A DNA stretch of 64,000 bases, taken from NCBI GenBank assembly GCA_017307065.1, contig JAFKGL010000013.1, forward strand, positions 1 to 64,000. The letters are read 5' to 3'. Under the pieces are notes generated by a model. That model did not search any database and was not told where the DNA came from. It saw only the letters and a program-made list of their open reading frames with translations. Below, piece by piece: positions 57,076 to 64,000 of the stretch. A program made the translations under genes and the position numbers. Position 1 is the stretch's first letter. The number at the start of each line of letters is the position of its first letter. The stretch comes from Candidatus Paracaedimonas acanthamoebae. GTDB lineage: Bacteria > Pseudomonadota > Alphaproteobacteria > Caedimonadales > Caedimonadaceae.

Positions 57076-57599
57076 ACAAATCTTTTGAAATTGATGAGCT
57101 CAGAAAAACTCCAGAAGTAAGATATATGTATGCAGGATTTTGGATTCGTGCAACAGGATGGGCTTTAGATACATTAATTTTAACTCTTGTTTTAACCCCT
57201 ATTTTTATAAGTTTAATGGCTTTAACAAGCTATAATAATGAGATTTCAAGCCAAGCAAAGCAGGTTTCCGCATCTTTGCAAGCAGTCGCAAATTTTTCAT
57301 TTATTTTTGTAGCTTATATTCTTCCTTTATTGCTTCAATGGTTATACTTTTCGCTGCAATATTCTTCAAAATATCAAGCAACTCTTGGCATGAGGGTATT
57401 TGGTCTTAGGATAATTTCAGAAACAGGAGGGGCTGTTAGCTTTAGTCGTGCGACAGGTCGATACTTTGCTTCCTTCTTATCTGGCGTAATTTTTTTCATT
57501 GGGCGACTTATTATGCCTTTCATGTCACGTAAACAAACCTTACATGACATTATGGCGGGCACTTACATTATTCGCAAAATAGAAATCGAAAAGAAATAA
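57072..57599 (+). CDS. RDD family membrane protein
   Basis: The 175-residue protein has the RDD pattern: YAGFWIRATGWALDTLILTL, two membrane segments in the first half, GMRVFGLRIISETGGAVSFS, RATGRYFASFLSGV, and KQTLHDIMAGTYIIRK. RDD proteins are small inner-membrane proteins of mostly unknown role, sometimes ion transport. GTG 57072 has AAGGAG about 10 bases upstream. Confidence 0.85.
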   Translation: MNKSFEIDELRKTPEVRYMYAGFWIRATGWALDTLILTLVLTPIFISLMALTSYNNEISSQAKQVSASLQAVANFSFIFVAYILPLLLQWLYFSLQYSSKYQATLGMRVFGLRIISETGGAVSFSRATGRYFASFLSGVIFFIGRLIMPFMSRKQTLHDIMAGTYIIRKIEIEKK

Positions 57600-57609
57600 T
57601 CTGTTAGAG

Positions 57610-57638
57610 TTGAGAAATAAGAAGAAATTTGATAGAAA
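57610..57638 (+). promoter_or_regulatory. Probable rnpB promoter
   Basis: TTGAGA (57610-57615), 17-base spacer, TAGAAA (57633-57638). Transcription would begin about 57645, exactly the base where the outermost RNase P helix begins. Confidence 0.55.
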
Positions 57639-57644
57639 TAAAAT

Positions 57645-58018
57645 CAAACTCGAAGGTCGGATGATCGCTTCTAATAATTTTAGAGGAGGAAAGTCCGGGC
57701 TCCACGGAAAGAGGATGCTGGATAACGTCCAGCGAGGGTAACCTTAGGGAAAGTGCCACAGAAAATATACCGCTAGCCTTGGCTAGTAAGGGTGAAATGG
57801 TGCGGTAAGAGCGCACCGCGCCTCTGGTGACAGAGGTGGCAGGGTAAACCCCATCCGGAGCAAGACCAAATAGGGATGATAGTTAGGGAAACCTAAAGGC
57901 GCCTTTCCGCGTTATCATCCGGGTAGGTCGCGTGAAGCTTTTGGTAACAAAAGTTCCAGATGAATGATCATCCCTGGGAATCCCAGGACAGAACCCGGCT
58001 TATAGACCTTCGAGTTTG
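57645..58018 (+). ncRNA. rnpB: RNase P RNA (type A)
   Basis: Catalytic RNA that trims the 5' leader of pre-tRNAs. The ends pair as a perfect 14-bp helix (CAAACTCGAAGGTC with GACCTTCGAGTTTG). Universal blocks are present: GAGGAAAGTCCGGGCTCC (from about 57685), the GCCACAGAAAAT and GGGTAAACCCC segments, and ACAGAACCCGGCTTATAGAC near the 3' end. The final helix followed by CATTTTTTTT can act as the terminator. Length (about 374) is normal for type A. Confidence 0.95.
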
Positions 58019-58069
58019 CATTTTTTTTATTTAGAACCATGACACAAGAAGGCATAGCCTATAATTTGG

Positions 58070-59017
58070 ATGAGAACGATGAATCAATCTTCTGTCTTCA
58101 AACCAACTTTTTCACCTCTTCGTATTGCGGATACTGTGGCGGTTGTTGCGCCTTCTTTTGGAGCCATTGAGGGCCTTCTTGAGAAAGCACGTTCTTTTTT
58201 ATCTCAGTGGGGGTTGCGTATAAAAGTTCATTCTGATCTCTACGGGGATGATCTTCTTTATGCCAATACCGATGATAAACGGCTTCAATGCTTAATAGAT
58301 GCGTTTTATGATGAAGAAGTTAAGGCTATTTGGTGTCTGCGTGGTGGGGCAGGCGCTAAACGTTTAATCCCTTTCCTTGAAAAATTGGAACGACCGCGTC
58401 ATGAGAAATTATTTATTGGGTTAAGTGATATCACGGCTCTTCATCATTTTTTTCATCAAGCATGGGGATGGACCCCCATTCATGGATGTACCTTAACTCA
58501 ACTCGTCAAAGAAAACGCAAATCCTGCAATAATAAAAGAAATGCAGGATGTTCTTTTTGGGACACAATCAGAAGTCACTTTTAGGGATTTAATACCTTTA
58601 AATCTTCAAGCTCAAGAACTCGAAAGCGTAACGGCTTCTCTAGTGGGAGGAAATTTAGCCGTTTTGCAATATAGCCTTGGAACAGATTGGCAGCTTCAAA
58701 CTAGTAATAAATTCTTATTATTAGAAGATGTAAATGAAAAACCTTATCGCATTGCTGAATATTTAGAGCATTTTAAACAAGCCAGAATTTTAAAAGATCT
58801 TAAAGCTTTGCTTTTGGCAGATTTTACTTATGATCATCCTGAGCAAGATCAAAGTGCTCTCTTACAAGAAGTTTTCAAAAAATTTGCGACAGAAGTCCAA
58901 TTCCCTATTTTCCGAATGACAGGTGTTGGCCATGGAAGCATCAGTCGACCTTTTAAAATTGGAGGAACAGCTATATTGAATGGGCAAGAACAAAAACTTA
59001 CTTGTTCTTTTAGCTAA
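58070..59017 (+). CDS. ldcA: LD-carboxypeptidase (peptidase S66)
   Basis: Trims the terminal D-Ala from tetrapeptides during murein recycling. In 315 residues: VAVVAPSFGAIEG, WCLRGGAGAKRLIPFLE, FIGLSDITALHHFF (catalytic Ser in GLSD), LLLEDVNEKPYRIAEYLEHF (catalytic Glu) and GVGHGSISRPFKIGG (catalytic His). The start is 58070 or 58079; neither has a strong ribosome site. It is a single gene after rnpB. Confidence 0.93.
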   Translation: MRTMNQSSVFKPTFSPLRIADTVAVVAPSFGAIEGLLEKARSFLSQWGLRIKVHSDLYGDDLLYANTDDKRLQCLIDAFYDEEVKAIWCLRGGAGAKRLIPFLEKLERPRHEKLFIGLSDITALHHFFHQAWGWTPIHGCTLTQLVKENANPAIIKEMQDVLFGTQSEVTFRDLIPLNLQAQELESVTASLVGGNLAVLQYSLGTDWQLQTSNKFLLLEDVNEKPYRIAEYLEHFKQARILKDLKALLLADFTYDHPEQDQSALLQEVFKKFATEVQFPIFRMTGVGHGSISRPFKIGGTAILNGQEQKLTCSFS

Positions 59018-59054
59018 ATAAATTTTTTACAGAAGCTGCTATTCATATAGAATT

Positions 59055-59552
59055 TTAAGCATCAAATCTCTTATCGGGATTTTCAAGTTTTAAGAGGAAG
59101 GCTTTGGTCTCAAGACCACCTGCAAATCCTGTTAATTTTCCATTTGTGCCGATCACCCTGTGGCAAGGAGCAATAATTGAAAGGGGATTTTTTCCATTTG
59201 CAGCGCCCACGGCTCTTACAGCCTTAGGATTGCCAATTTGTTGGGCAATTTGTGCATAGCTACGTGTCTCACCAAAAGGGATTGTTAATAAAGCTTGCCA
59301 AACTTTCTTTTGAAATTCAGTGCCCACAAAATTAAGCTTTAGAGAAAATTTTTTTAATTTTCCTGTGAAATAGTCTTTTAATTGCTTTTCAGCATCAAGA
59401 AGGAAAGGATTATCTTTTTCTTCTATCTCTGACCTAAAAGAAACGCGACCAAGTGTATCATTTTCCCATAAAATTCCAGTAAGACCTTTATCACTTGAAA
59501 TTAATTTTAATATACCAACTGGTGAGGGCATAGTTTTATAAACATAGGTCAT
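59055..59552 (-). CDS. ogt: Methylated-DNA--protein-cysteine methyltransferase
   Basis: Suicide repair protein that takes the alkyl group from O6-methylguanine. The 165-residue protein has the active site IAPCHRVIGTNG, GAANGKNPLS and FAGGLETKAFLL; FQKKVWQALLTIPFGETRSY marks the helix-turn-helix region. There is no Ada-type regulatory domain. AGGAG is 7 bases before ATG 59552. Confidence 0.95.
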   Translation of the reverse strand: MTYVYKTMPSPVGILKLISSDKGLTGILWENDTLGRVSFRSEIEEKDNPFLLDAEKQLKDYFTGKLKKFSLKLNFVGTEFQKKVWQALLTIPFGETRSYAQIAQQIGNPKAVRAVGAANGKNPLSIIAPCHRVIGTNGKLTGFAGGLETKAFLLKLENPDKRFDA

Positions 59553-59703
59553 GATGAAACTCCTTGTTAGAAGAGGAAATCCAGGGAAAATGAGGTAAAT
59601 CTATACATCTATAATTATTATAACTAAGAATTTAAATTTTTCAATTTTGTATTTTTAAGAATTTTTTCTAAAGAATAGACTATTGGGAGTTAAATAAGAA
59701 TTA

Positions 59704-60198
59704 TTATTCATCTTTAGCTGAAACAGCTAGCAGACGAAATTCGTCTATTAATGCCTGATATGTTTTTCGTTTAAATGAGATTGCAAGAGCAGGTAATTCT
59801 TTAATACTAATCCACTTCCAGTCACAAAATTCTGGGTGCTCAGTTGCTACATTAATTTCAGTATCTTTCCCGAGGAAACGCATCAAGAACCATTTTTGGC
59901 GTTGACCGCGATAATTTCCATTCCATAATTTTCCCATGAGATACGGAGGGAAGTCATAGCTATGCCAAACCTCAGATTCTGCTAAAACTTGAGCATTATT
60001 TGTTCCTATTTCTTCTTTTAATTCACGAAAAGCTGCAATTTCAGGTGTCTCTCCGTCATCAATGCCTCCTTGAGGCATTTGCCAAGATTTTTTTGCGGGG
60101 AGAATACGCCTTGCGATAAAAACTTGATTTTCTTTATTTAAAAGTATAACTCCAACCCCATTACGATAGGGTGGAAGCACCTTTTTAGAATGCTTCAT
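59704..60198 (-). CDS. rppH: RNA pyrophosphohydrolase RppH
   Basis: Nudix enzyme that removes pyrophosphate from mRNA 5' ends and triggers decay. The 164-residue protein begins PPYRNGVGVILLNKENQVFI, with the Nudix box GGIDDGETPEIAAFRELKEE-IG (two Glu metal ligands). WHSYDFPPYLMGKLWNGNYR, QKWFLMRFLG and EFCDWKWISI are the RppH-specific segments. It follows ctpA by 57 bases, a common alphaproteobacterial pair. Confidence 0.94.
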   Translation of the reverse strand: MKHSKKVLPPYRNGVGVILLNKENQVFIARRILPAKKSWQMPQGGIDDGETPEIAAFRELKEEIGTNNAQVLAESEVWHSYDFPPYLMGKLWNGNYRGQRQKWFLMRFLGKDTEINVATEHPEFCDWKWISIKELPALAISFKRKTYQALIDEFRLLAVSAKDE

Positions 60199-60255
60199 TT
60201 ACTTTTTCTTTCTCTCTCAATTAAAACATTGTCGTTTTAAATTGAACTAAACCTC

Positions 60256-61644
60256 TTATTTACCTTTCTTAAGCTGATCAATATATTTTCCCGGTTGAAG
60301 TTTCTCATAAATGCTCATTGCTTTTAAGAGAATGAATGCTTGCTTAAGTTGGTAATCAAGAACGTCTTTTAAAATATTTTCTTCTTTTTTTATCTTTCCT
60401 TCGCCTTTTTGAGTTGCGGGAGGCGTAGAGTTGAATTTATCGGAAATAATAGCCGGTAAAGCACCAATAAGGTTATTTTCCCTTAAGTGCTTATCATCAT
60501 TCACCATTTTGAGATCTACATGCTGATCAATTTTAATATCTGGATCAATGCCATTTTTTTGAATTGTTTTACCTGAAGGGGTGTAATAAAGAGCCACAGT
60601 AAGCTTAATAGCGCCTTTATTTGTAAGTGGGATGATGCTTTGCACAGACCCTTTTCCGAACGATTTTGTTCCCACAATGACAGCTCTTTTGTTATCTTGA
60701 AGGGCTGCAGCAACAATCTCGGCAGCAGAAGCTGTTCCACTATTAATCAGAATCATTAAAGGCGAATTCCCGGTGAAATCACCAGGATTTGCACTAAAAT
60801 GAAGCTCTTTTTTAGGATCTTTTCCCCGAATAGAAACAATCTTTCCGCCATTCAGAAAAACATCGCTTACGGAAACAGCTTCATCCAGTAAACCACCACT
60901 ATTATTACGTAAATCGAGAATATATCCTGTGAGGTCTTTCTTATCTATTTTTCTTTTAATTTCTCGAATGGCTTTTAAAAGTTCTTTAGTTGTTTCTTGG
61001 TTAAAAGTCGAAATACGAATATAAGCGATATTATCCTCAATCCGCCATTTGATAGGACGAGTATTGATGATTTCTCTTTCTAAAGTAAGTTCAAAAGGAG
61101 CTAATTTTTCACGTTTTATTGAAACTGTAACCTCAGTGCCAGGAGCACCACGTAGTTTTTCAGCGGCTTCAAGAGATTTCATTTGGTAAGTCGCCTCTTT
61201 ATTGACGGCAATAATCTGATCACCGGGCAACACACCTGCCTTTTGAGCGGGGGAGTCATCAAGAGCAGAGATGACATGAATGATACCATCTTCCATGACC
61301 ATTTCGATCCCAAGGCCACCATAATGACCTTGTGTTTGCTTCTTAATATTTTCATATTTTGCGGGTTCAAGATAAGCTGAATAAGGATCTAAGGAAGATA
61401 AAACCCCATTTAAAGCACCTTCTAAGAGTTTTGTATCATCAACTTTTTCAATATATTCTCTCTTCACACGATCGGTCACATAGCTATAAAAGAGGGCAGC
61501 TTCCTTAGTTGATAAAGACGGAGGAGTTGTACTTATTTTGTCTTTATCTTTAGCGCTACATCCCGTAACCAGAATAGTAAAAGAAAAAAACAAACAGGAC
61601 CACAATTTACTAAAATGAAATCTATGAAAAATATAAGCTGACAT
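60256..61644 (-). CDS. ctpA: Carboxyl-terminal processing protease (S41, CtpA family), lipoprotein-like
   Basis: Periplasmic serine protease. The 462-residue protein opens with a signal ending in VTGC (lipobox, Cys about 29), so it may be membrane-anchored. The PDZ domain is at about 95-175 (YGGLGIEMVMEDGIIHVISA). The catalytic core has the Ser in INSGTASAAEIVAAAL and the Lys in GTKSFGKGSVQSIIPL; the LTVALYYTPSGKTIQKNGID segment follows. It belongs to the gpmI-ctpA-rppH block; the envC-like gene that often sits between gpmI and ctpA in this class is absent. Confidence 0.95.
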   Translation of the reverse strand: MSAYIFHRFHFSKLWSCLFFSFTILVTGCSAKDKDKISTTPPSLSTKEAALFYSYVTDRVKREYIEKVDDTKLLEGALNGVLSSLDPYSAYLEPAKYENIKKQTQGHYGGLGIEMVMEDGIIHVISALDDSPAQKAGVLPGDQIIAVNKEATYQMKSLEAAEKLRGAPGTEVTVSIKREKLAPFELTLEREIINTRPIKWRIEDNIAYIRISTFNQETTKELLKAIREIKRKIDKKDLTGYILDLRNNSGGLLDEAVSVSDVFLNGGKIVSIRGKDPKKELHFSANPGDFTGNSPLMILINSGTASAAEIVAAALQDNKRAVIVGTKSFGKGSVQSIIPLTNKGAIKLTVALYYTPSGKTIQKNGIDPDIKIDQHVDLKMVNDDKHLRENNLIGALPAIISDKFNSTPPATQKGEGKIKKEENILKDVLDYQLKQAFILLKAMSIYEKLQPGKYIDQLKKGK

Positions 61645-61659
61645 AATTTCCCTTCAATT

Positions 61660-61689
61660 CTAACTCACTCTATTCTAACTCACTCTATT
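61660..61689. repeat. Perfect 15-base tandem duplication
   Basis: CTAACTCACTCTATT occurs twice head to tail (61660-61674, 61675-61689) in the gap between gpmI and ctpA. It probably arose by slippage. Confidence 0.8.
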
Positions 61690-61733
61690 GTCTATAGTTT
61701 ATAACAATCGTTGTTTTTATAACATAGAATAAA

Positions 61734-63272
61734 CTAAAGATTCTTTAATAAGGATTTTCCTGTCATTTCAGATGGTTTAGGTAACCCAAGTATTTCCAAT
61801 ATTGTTGGGGCTATATCAGATAGTTTTCCATCTGATAAGGAAGCTTTAGAGAGAGTATTGTTGATACACACAAAAGGCACTGGATTCATTGTATGAGCTG
61901 TATGCGCTTCTTTTGAAGTTTCATCATAAACTTGTTCAGCATTTCCGTGATCTGCGGTGATCAGAAGAGTTCCATTAAGAGGTAATAGAGCTTTTTCAAT
62001 TTCTCCTAGGCATTCATCAACACATTCCACCGCTTGAATCGAAGCATTAAGATCTCCTGAGTGGCCAACCATATCAGTATTGGCATAGTTTACAACAACC
62101 AGATCATAAGGTGTTTTATGGAGGGCTGAAATAAGTTCTTGTGTTACTTGTTTTGCAGACATCTCTGGTTGTAAATCATATGTGGCAACCTTTGGAGAAG
62201 GTATAAGGATGCGATCTTCTCGAGGGAAAGGTGATTCTTGACCTCCATTGAAAAAGAAGGTGACATGCGCATATTTTTCTGTTTCAGCGATGCGCAATTG
62301 TTTAAGGCCAGCATTCGCAATGACTTCGCCCAAACTATGATGAATCTCAATAGCAGGAAAGAGCGCAGGGCTGTAATGTGTTAAAAGCTCAGAATATTCA
62401 ACAAGCCCGAGAATGGAGGAGAATTGAATAATTTCCTCTCTCTGAAAATCTTGAAAGTCTGGGAGGGCAAGAGCACTTAGAGTTTGACGAACTCGATCGG
62501 CACGGAAATTTGCAATGAACAATCCATCTCCATTTTGCATGCCTTTATAGCCTTGTAAAAGGGCAGGAGGAATAAACTCATCGGTAATTTTAGAGGTATA
62601 ATTTTCCTGAATATAAGCAAGAGGATCACTGAAGATAGGTCCTTGGGCTTTGGTCATAACTCGATAGGCTTTTTCAACGCGATCCCACCGCTTATCCCGA
62701 TCCATCCCAAAATATCGGCCTCCTATTGTTGCAATTTTAATAGAGGGAAGAAGGCTTATTTCACTCATTAAATGTTTTAAATATTCTTTTCCTGAAGTAG
62801 GAGGGGTATCACGTCCATCAAGGAAAAGATGCAAGTAAACGGTTAATCCTTCATTTGAAAAATTCTTTGCAAGAGCTATAATATGATTTTGGTGTGAATG
62901 AACGCCTCCTGGAGACAAAAGGCCTAAAAGGTGAATGACACCTGTTCCTTCTTTTACTTTTTTAGTGAAATTTTGAAATTCTGGGAGGGGTATAATTTCA
63001 TTATTTTTAAGAGCAGCATCGATGCGAGGCAGATCTTGCATGATGATACGCCCCCCACCAATATTCATATGTCCAACTTCAGAGTTTCCCATTTGCCCTT
63101 CAGGAAGTCCAACGTCAAGAGCTGAGGCTTCAAGGAGAGAGTGCGGATAATTTTTTAGAAAACGATCAAAGTTGGGCGTTTTTGCTTGGGCAATCGCGTT
63201 ATGATTTAGTTCTTCACGATGTCCCCAACCGTCTAGGATGCATAAAATGACAGGGGAATGATTATCTTTCAT
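61734..63272 (-). CDS. gpmI: Cofactor-independent phosphoglycerate mutase
   Basis: Interconverts 3- and 2-phosphoglycerate. The 512-residue alkaline-phosphatase-fold enzyme has ILDGWGHREELNHNAIAQA, GLPEGQMGNSEVGHMNIGGG (catalytic Ser, Mn site), HLFLDGRDTPP, VVNYANTDMVGHSGDLNASI and LITADHGNAEQVYD. GGAG stands 8 bases before ATG 63272. With tpiA it shows that glycolytic interconversions are kept. Confidence 0.96.
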   Translation of the reverse strand: MKDNHSPVILCILDGWGHREELNHNAIAQAKTPNFDRFLKNYPHSLLEASALDVGLPEGQMGNSEVGHMNIGGGRIIMQDLPRIDAALKNNEIIPLPEFQNFTKKVKEGTGVIHLLGLLSPGGVHSHQNHIIALAKNFSNEGLTVYLHLFLDGRDTPPTSGKEYLKHLMSEISLLPSIKIATIGGRYFGMDRDKRWDRVEKAYRVMTKAQGPIFSDPLAYIQENYTSKITDEFIPPALLQGYKGMQNGDGLFIANFRADRVRQTLSALALPDFQDFQREEIIQFSSILGLVEYSELLTHYSPALFPAIEIHHSLGEVIANAGLKQLRIAETEKYAHVTFFFNGGQESPFPREDRILIPSPKVATYDLQPEMSAKQVTQELISALHKTPYDLVVVNYANTDMVGHSGDLNASIQAVECVDECLGEIEKALLPLNGTLLITADHGNAEQVYDETSKEAHTAHTMNPVPFVCINNTLSKASLSDGKLSDIAPTILEILGLPKPSEMTGKSLLKNL

Positions 63273-63317
63273 TTAAAACTCCATATCCTTGTGTTTTAAA
63301 GCATTTTTTAAATGATA

Positions 63318-63791
63318 TTATTTTTTAGGTTTTGAAAGTGAATATCCTAAATGTTTTGCAACTTTATCAAGATAACTATTAACAAATCCTGGTTCTTTAC
63401 CTTCGAAAAATCCATGAGTAATATCAACATATTCTGAGATAATAACGGGGGCAGGGACTGTTGTTAACCGTCCTAAAAACTCAGCTGTAGCAATTTGTAA
63501 AATAGCTTTTAAAATTGATTCAAGACGTTCTAGAGACCATTCTTGACTAAGATTTGCAAGGATGAGGTCCATGATATCCTGGCGTCTCTCATAAGACGTT
63601 GTGATAAGTTTTCTGAATAAAGAAACATCTACACTGACAGGGTAATCACCTGAATTAAAGCGATGAAAGATAAATTCCTCTATGACAGCAGGACCTGTTT
63701 GATCTGTCTCCGAAATTTGATAAAGAGCTTGAACAGCCGCAAGCCTCGCAGCGCGACTTTTTTCAAAATGATTACGATGATGTTGTGTCAT
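63318..63791 (-). CDS. nusB: Transcription antitermination factor NusB
   Basis: Binds BoxA RNA with S10 in rRNA antitermination. The 157-residue all-helical protein has AARLAAVQALYQISETDQTG, ERLESILKAILQIATAEFLG, VIISEYVDITHGFFEGKEPG and FVNSYLDKVAKHLG, typical NusB. A terminator to its right suggests that it starts its own transcript, so it is not coupled to rib genes as in many relatives. Confidence 0.94.
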   Translation of the reverse strand: MTQHHRNHFEKSRAARLAAVQALYQISETDQTGPAVIEEFIFHRFNSGDYPVSVDVSLFRKLITTSYERRQDIMDLILANLSQEWSLERLESILKAILQIATAEFLGRLTTVPAPVIISEYVDITHGFFEGKEPGFVNSYLDKVAKHLGYSLSKPKK

Positions 63792-63883
63792 TCTTCATTT
63801 GCAAAGATTATTGGTTAAAAAACATTAATGCCGATAGATGGAAAGAAAGGCAAGCATTCTCTGAAAATGTTGAAGATTTATTA

Positions 63884-63918
63884 TAAAAAAATTCCCAGAG
63901 ATTTAAATTTCTGGGAAT
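63884..63918 (-). terminator. Terminator of a minus-strand gene beyond the right edge
   Basis: ATTCCCAGA (63891-63899) pairs with TCTGGGAAT (63910-63918). On the minus strand it runs into seven T. No gene in the window lies upstream on that strand, so it should end a gene to the right. Nothing else is visible in 63792-64000. Confidence 0.7.
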
Positions 63919-64000
63919 ATTTTGGCTTATATGAAGTAAACATGTTGCTAAATAATCAATCTGAAACCTTTAGAGAAAGTGAATATTGTTCTTAAATTTT

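Overview
The window looks like chromosomal DNA from a low-GC (roughly 40% by eye), host-associated alphaproteobacterium. Order Holosporales (Caedibacter/Paracaedibacter-like) is my best inference, without a database check. Alphaproteobacterial marks are the hemD-mitofilin-hemY run, murA followed by a DUF2948 gene, glyA-nrdR-DUF1467, the alphaproteobacterial type of SspB, the 1628-residue NAD-glutamate dehydrogenase and a permuted two-piece tmRNA. I see no tRNA, rRNA, intact transposase, prophage or CRISPR array.

Layout, left to right. 1-0.7 kb: copy 1 of a dispersed repeat. 0.7-2.6 kb: tolB and pal (cell envelope). 2.6-3.3 kb: a small decayed minus-strand locus. 3.4-5.9 kb: thrS-infC, with infC apparently starting at an ATC codon. 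6.0-6.7 kb: two truncated divergent gene remnants. 6.8-9.1 kb: metG-tpiA. 9.2-10.7 kb: a secreted protein with two ubiquitin-interacting-like motifs. 10.9-13.8 kb: secG, pyrG-kdsA. 14-16.3 kb: secreted LRR protein 1, its leader, and repeat copy 2. 16.4-18.4 kb: acs. 18.5-20.3 kb: a secreted microbial-type poly(ADP-ribose) glycohydrolase. 20.6-22.1 kb: a secreted protein flanked by direct copies of the rpsF leader. 22.4-27.3 kb: rpsF-rpsR-DUF2232-rplI, dnaB-alr. 27.3-30.6 kb: a secreted metallo-beta-lactamase-fold protein and a secreted helical protein. 30.8-33.1 kb: dcd-murA-DUF2948. 33.3-37.2 kb: secreted LRR proteins 2 and 3 and repeat copy 3. 37.3-42.2 kb: gdhB-type glutamate dehydrogenase. 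42.2-45.7 kb: hemD-mitofilin-hemY-prs. 45.7-50.7 kb: a heptosyltransferase-like gene, a MarR regulator, nhaC, glyA-nrdR-DUF1467. 50.8-53.1 kb: ssrA, a frameshifted secreted methyltransferase-like gene, sspB. 53.2-58.0 kb: bioY, DUF1284, rplU-rpmA, obgE, rsfS, a small-protein/RDD group, rnpB. 58.1-63.8 kb: an LD-carboxypeptidase, ogt, gpmI-ctpA-rppH, nusB.

The main theme is two intermixed genomes. One is a compact housekeeping set with many 4-nt overlaps. The other is a set of single, minus-strand, Sec-signal-bearing genes dropped between housekeeping operons. The secreted set includes eukaryotic-style modules: LRRs, ubiquitin-interacting-like motifs and an ADP-ribose glycohydrolase. The three LRR genes share signal peptides, 5' leaders with TTGACA boxes, and in two cases a 3' twin-palindrome element and an adjoining copy of the dispersed repeat. 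This suggests a duplicating effector cassette. Because the window opens exactly at the first base of the repeat, a further LRR gene may lie just to the left. Effector roles are inferred from modules and signal peptides, not shown.
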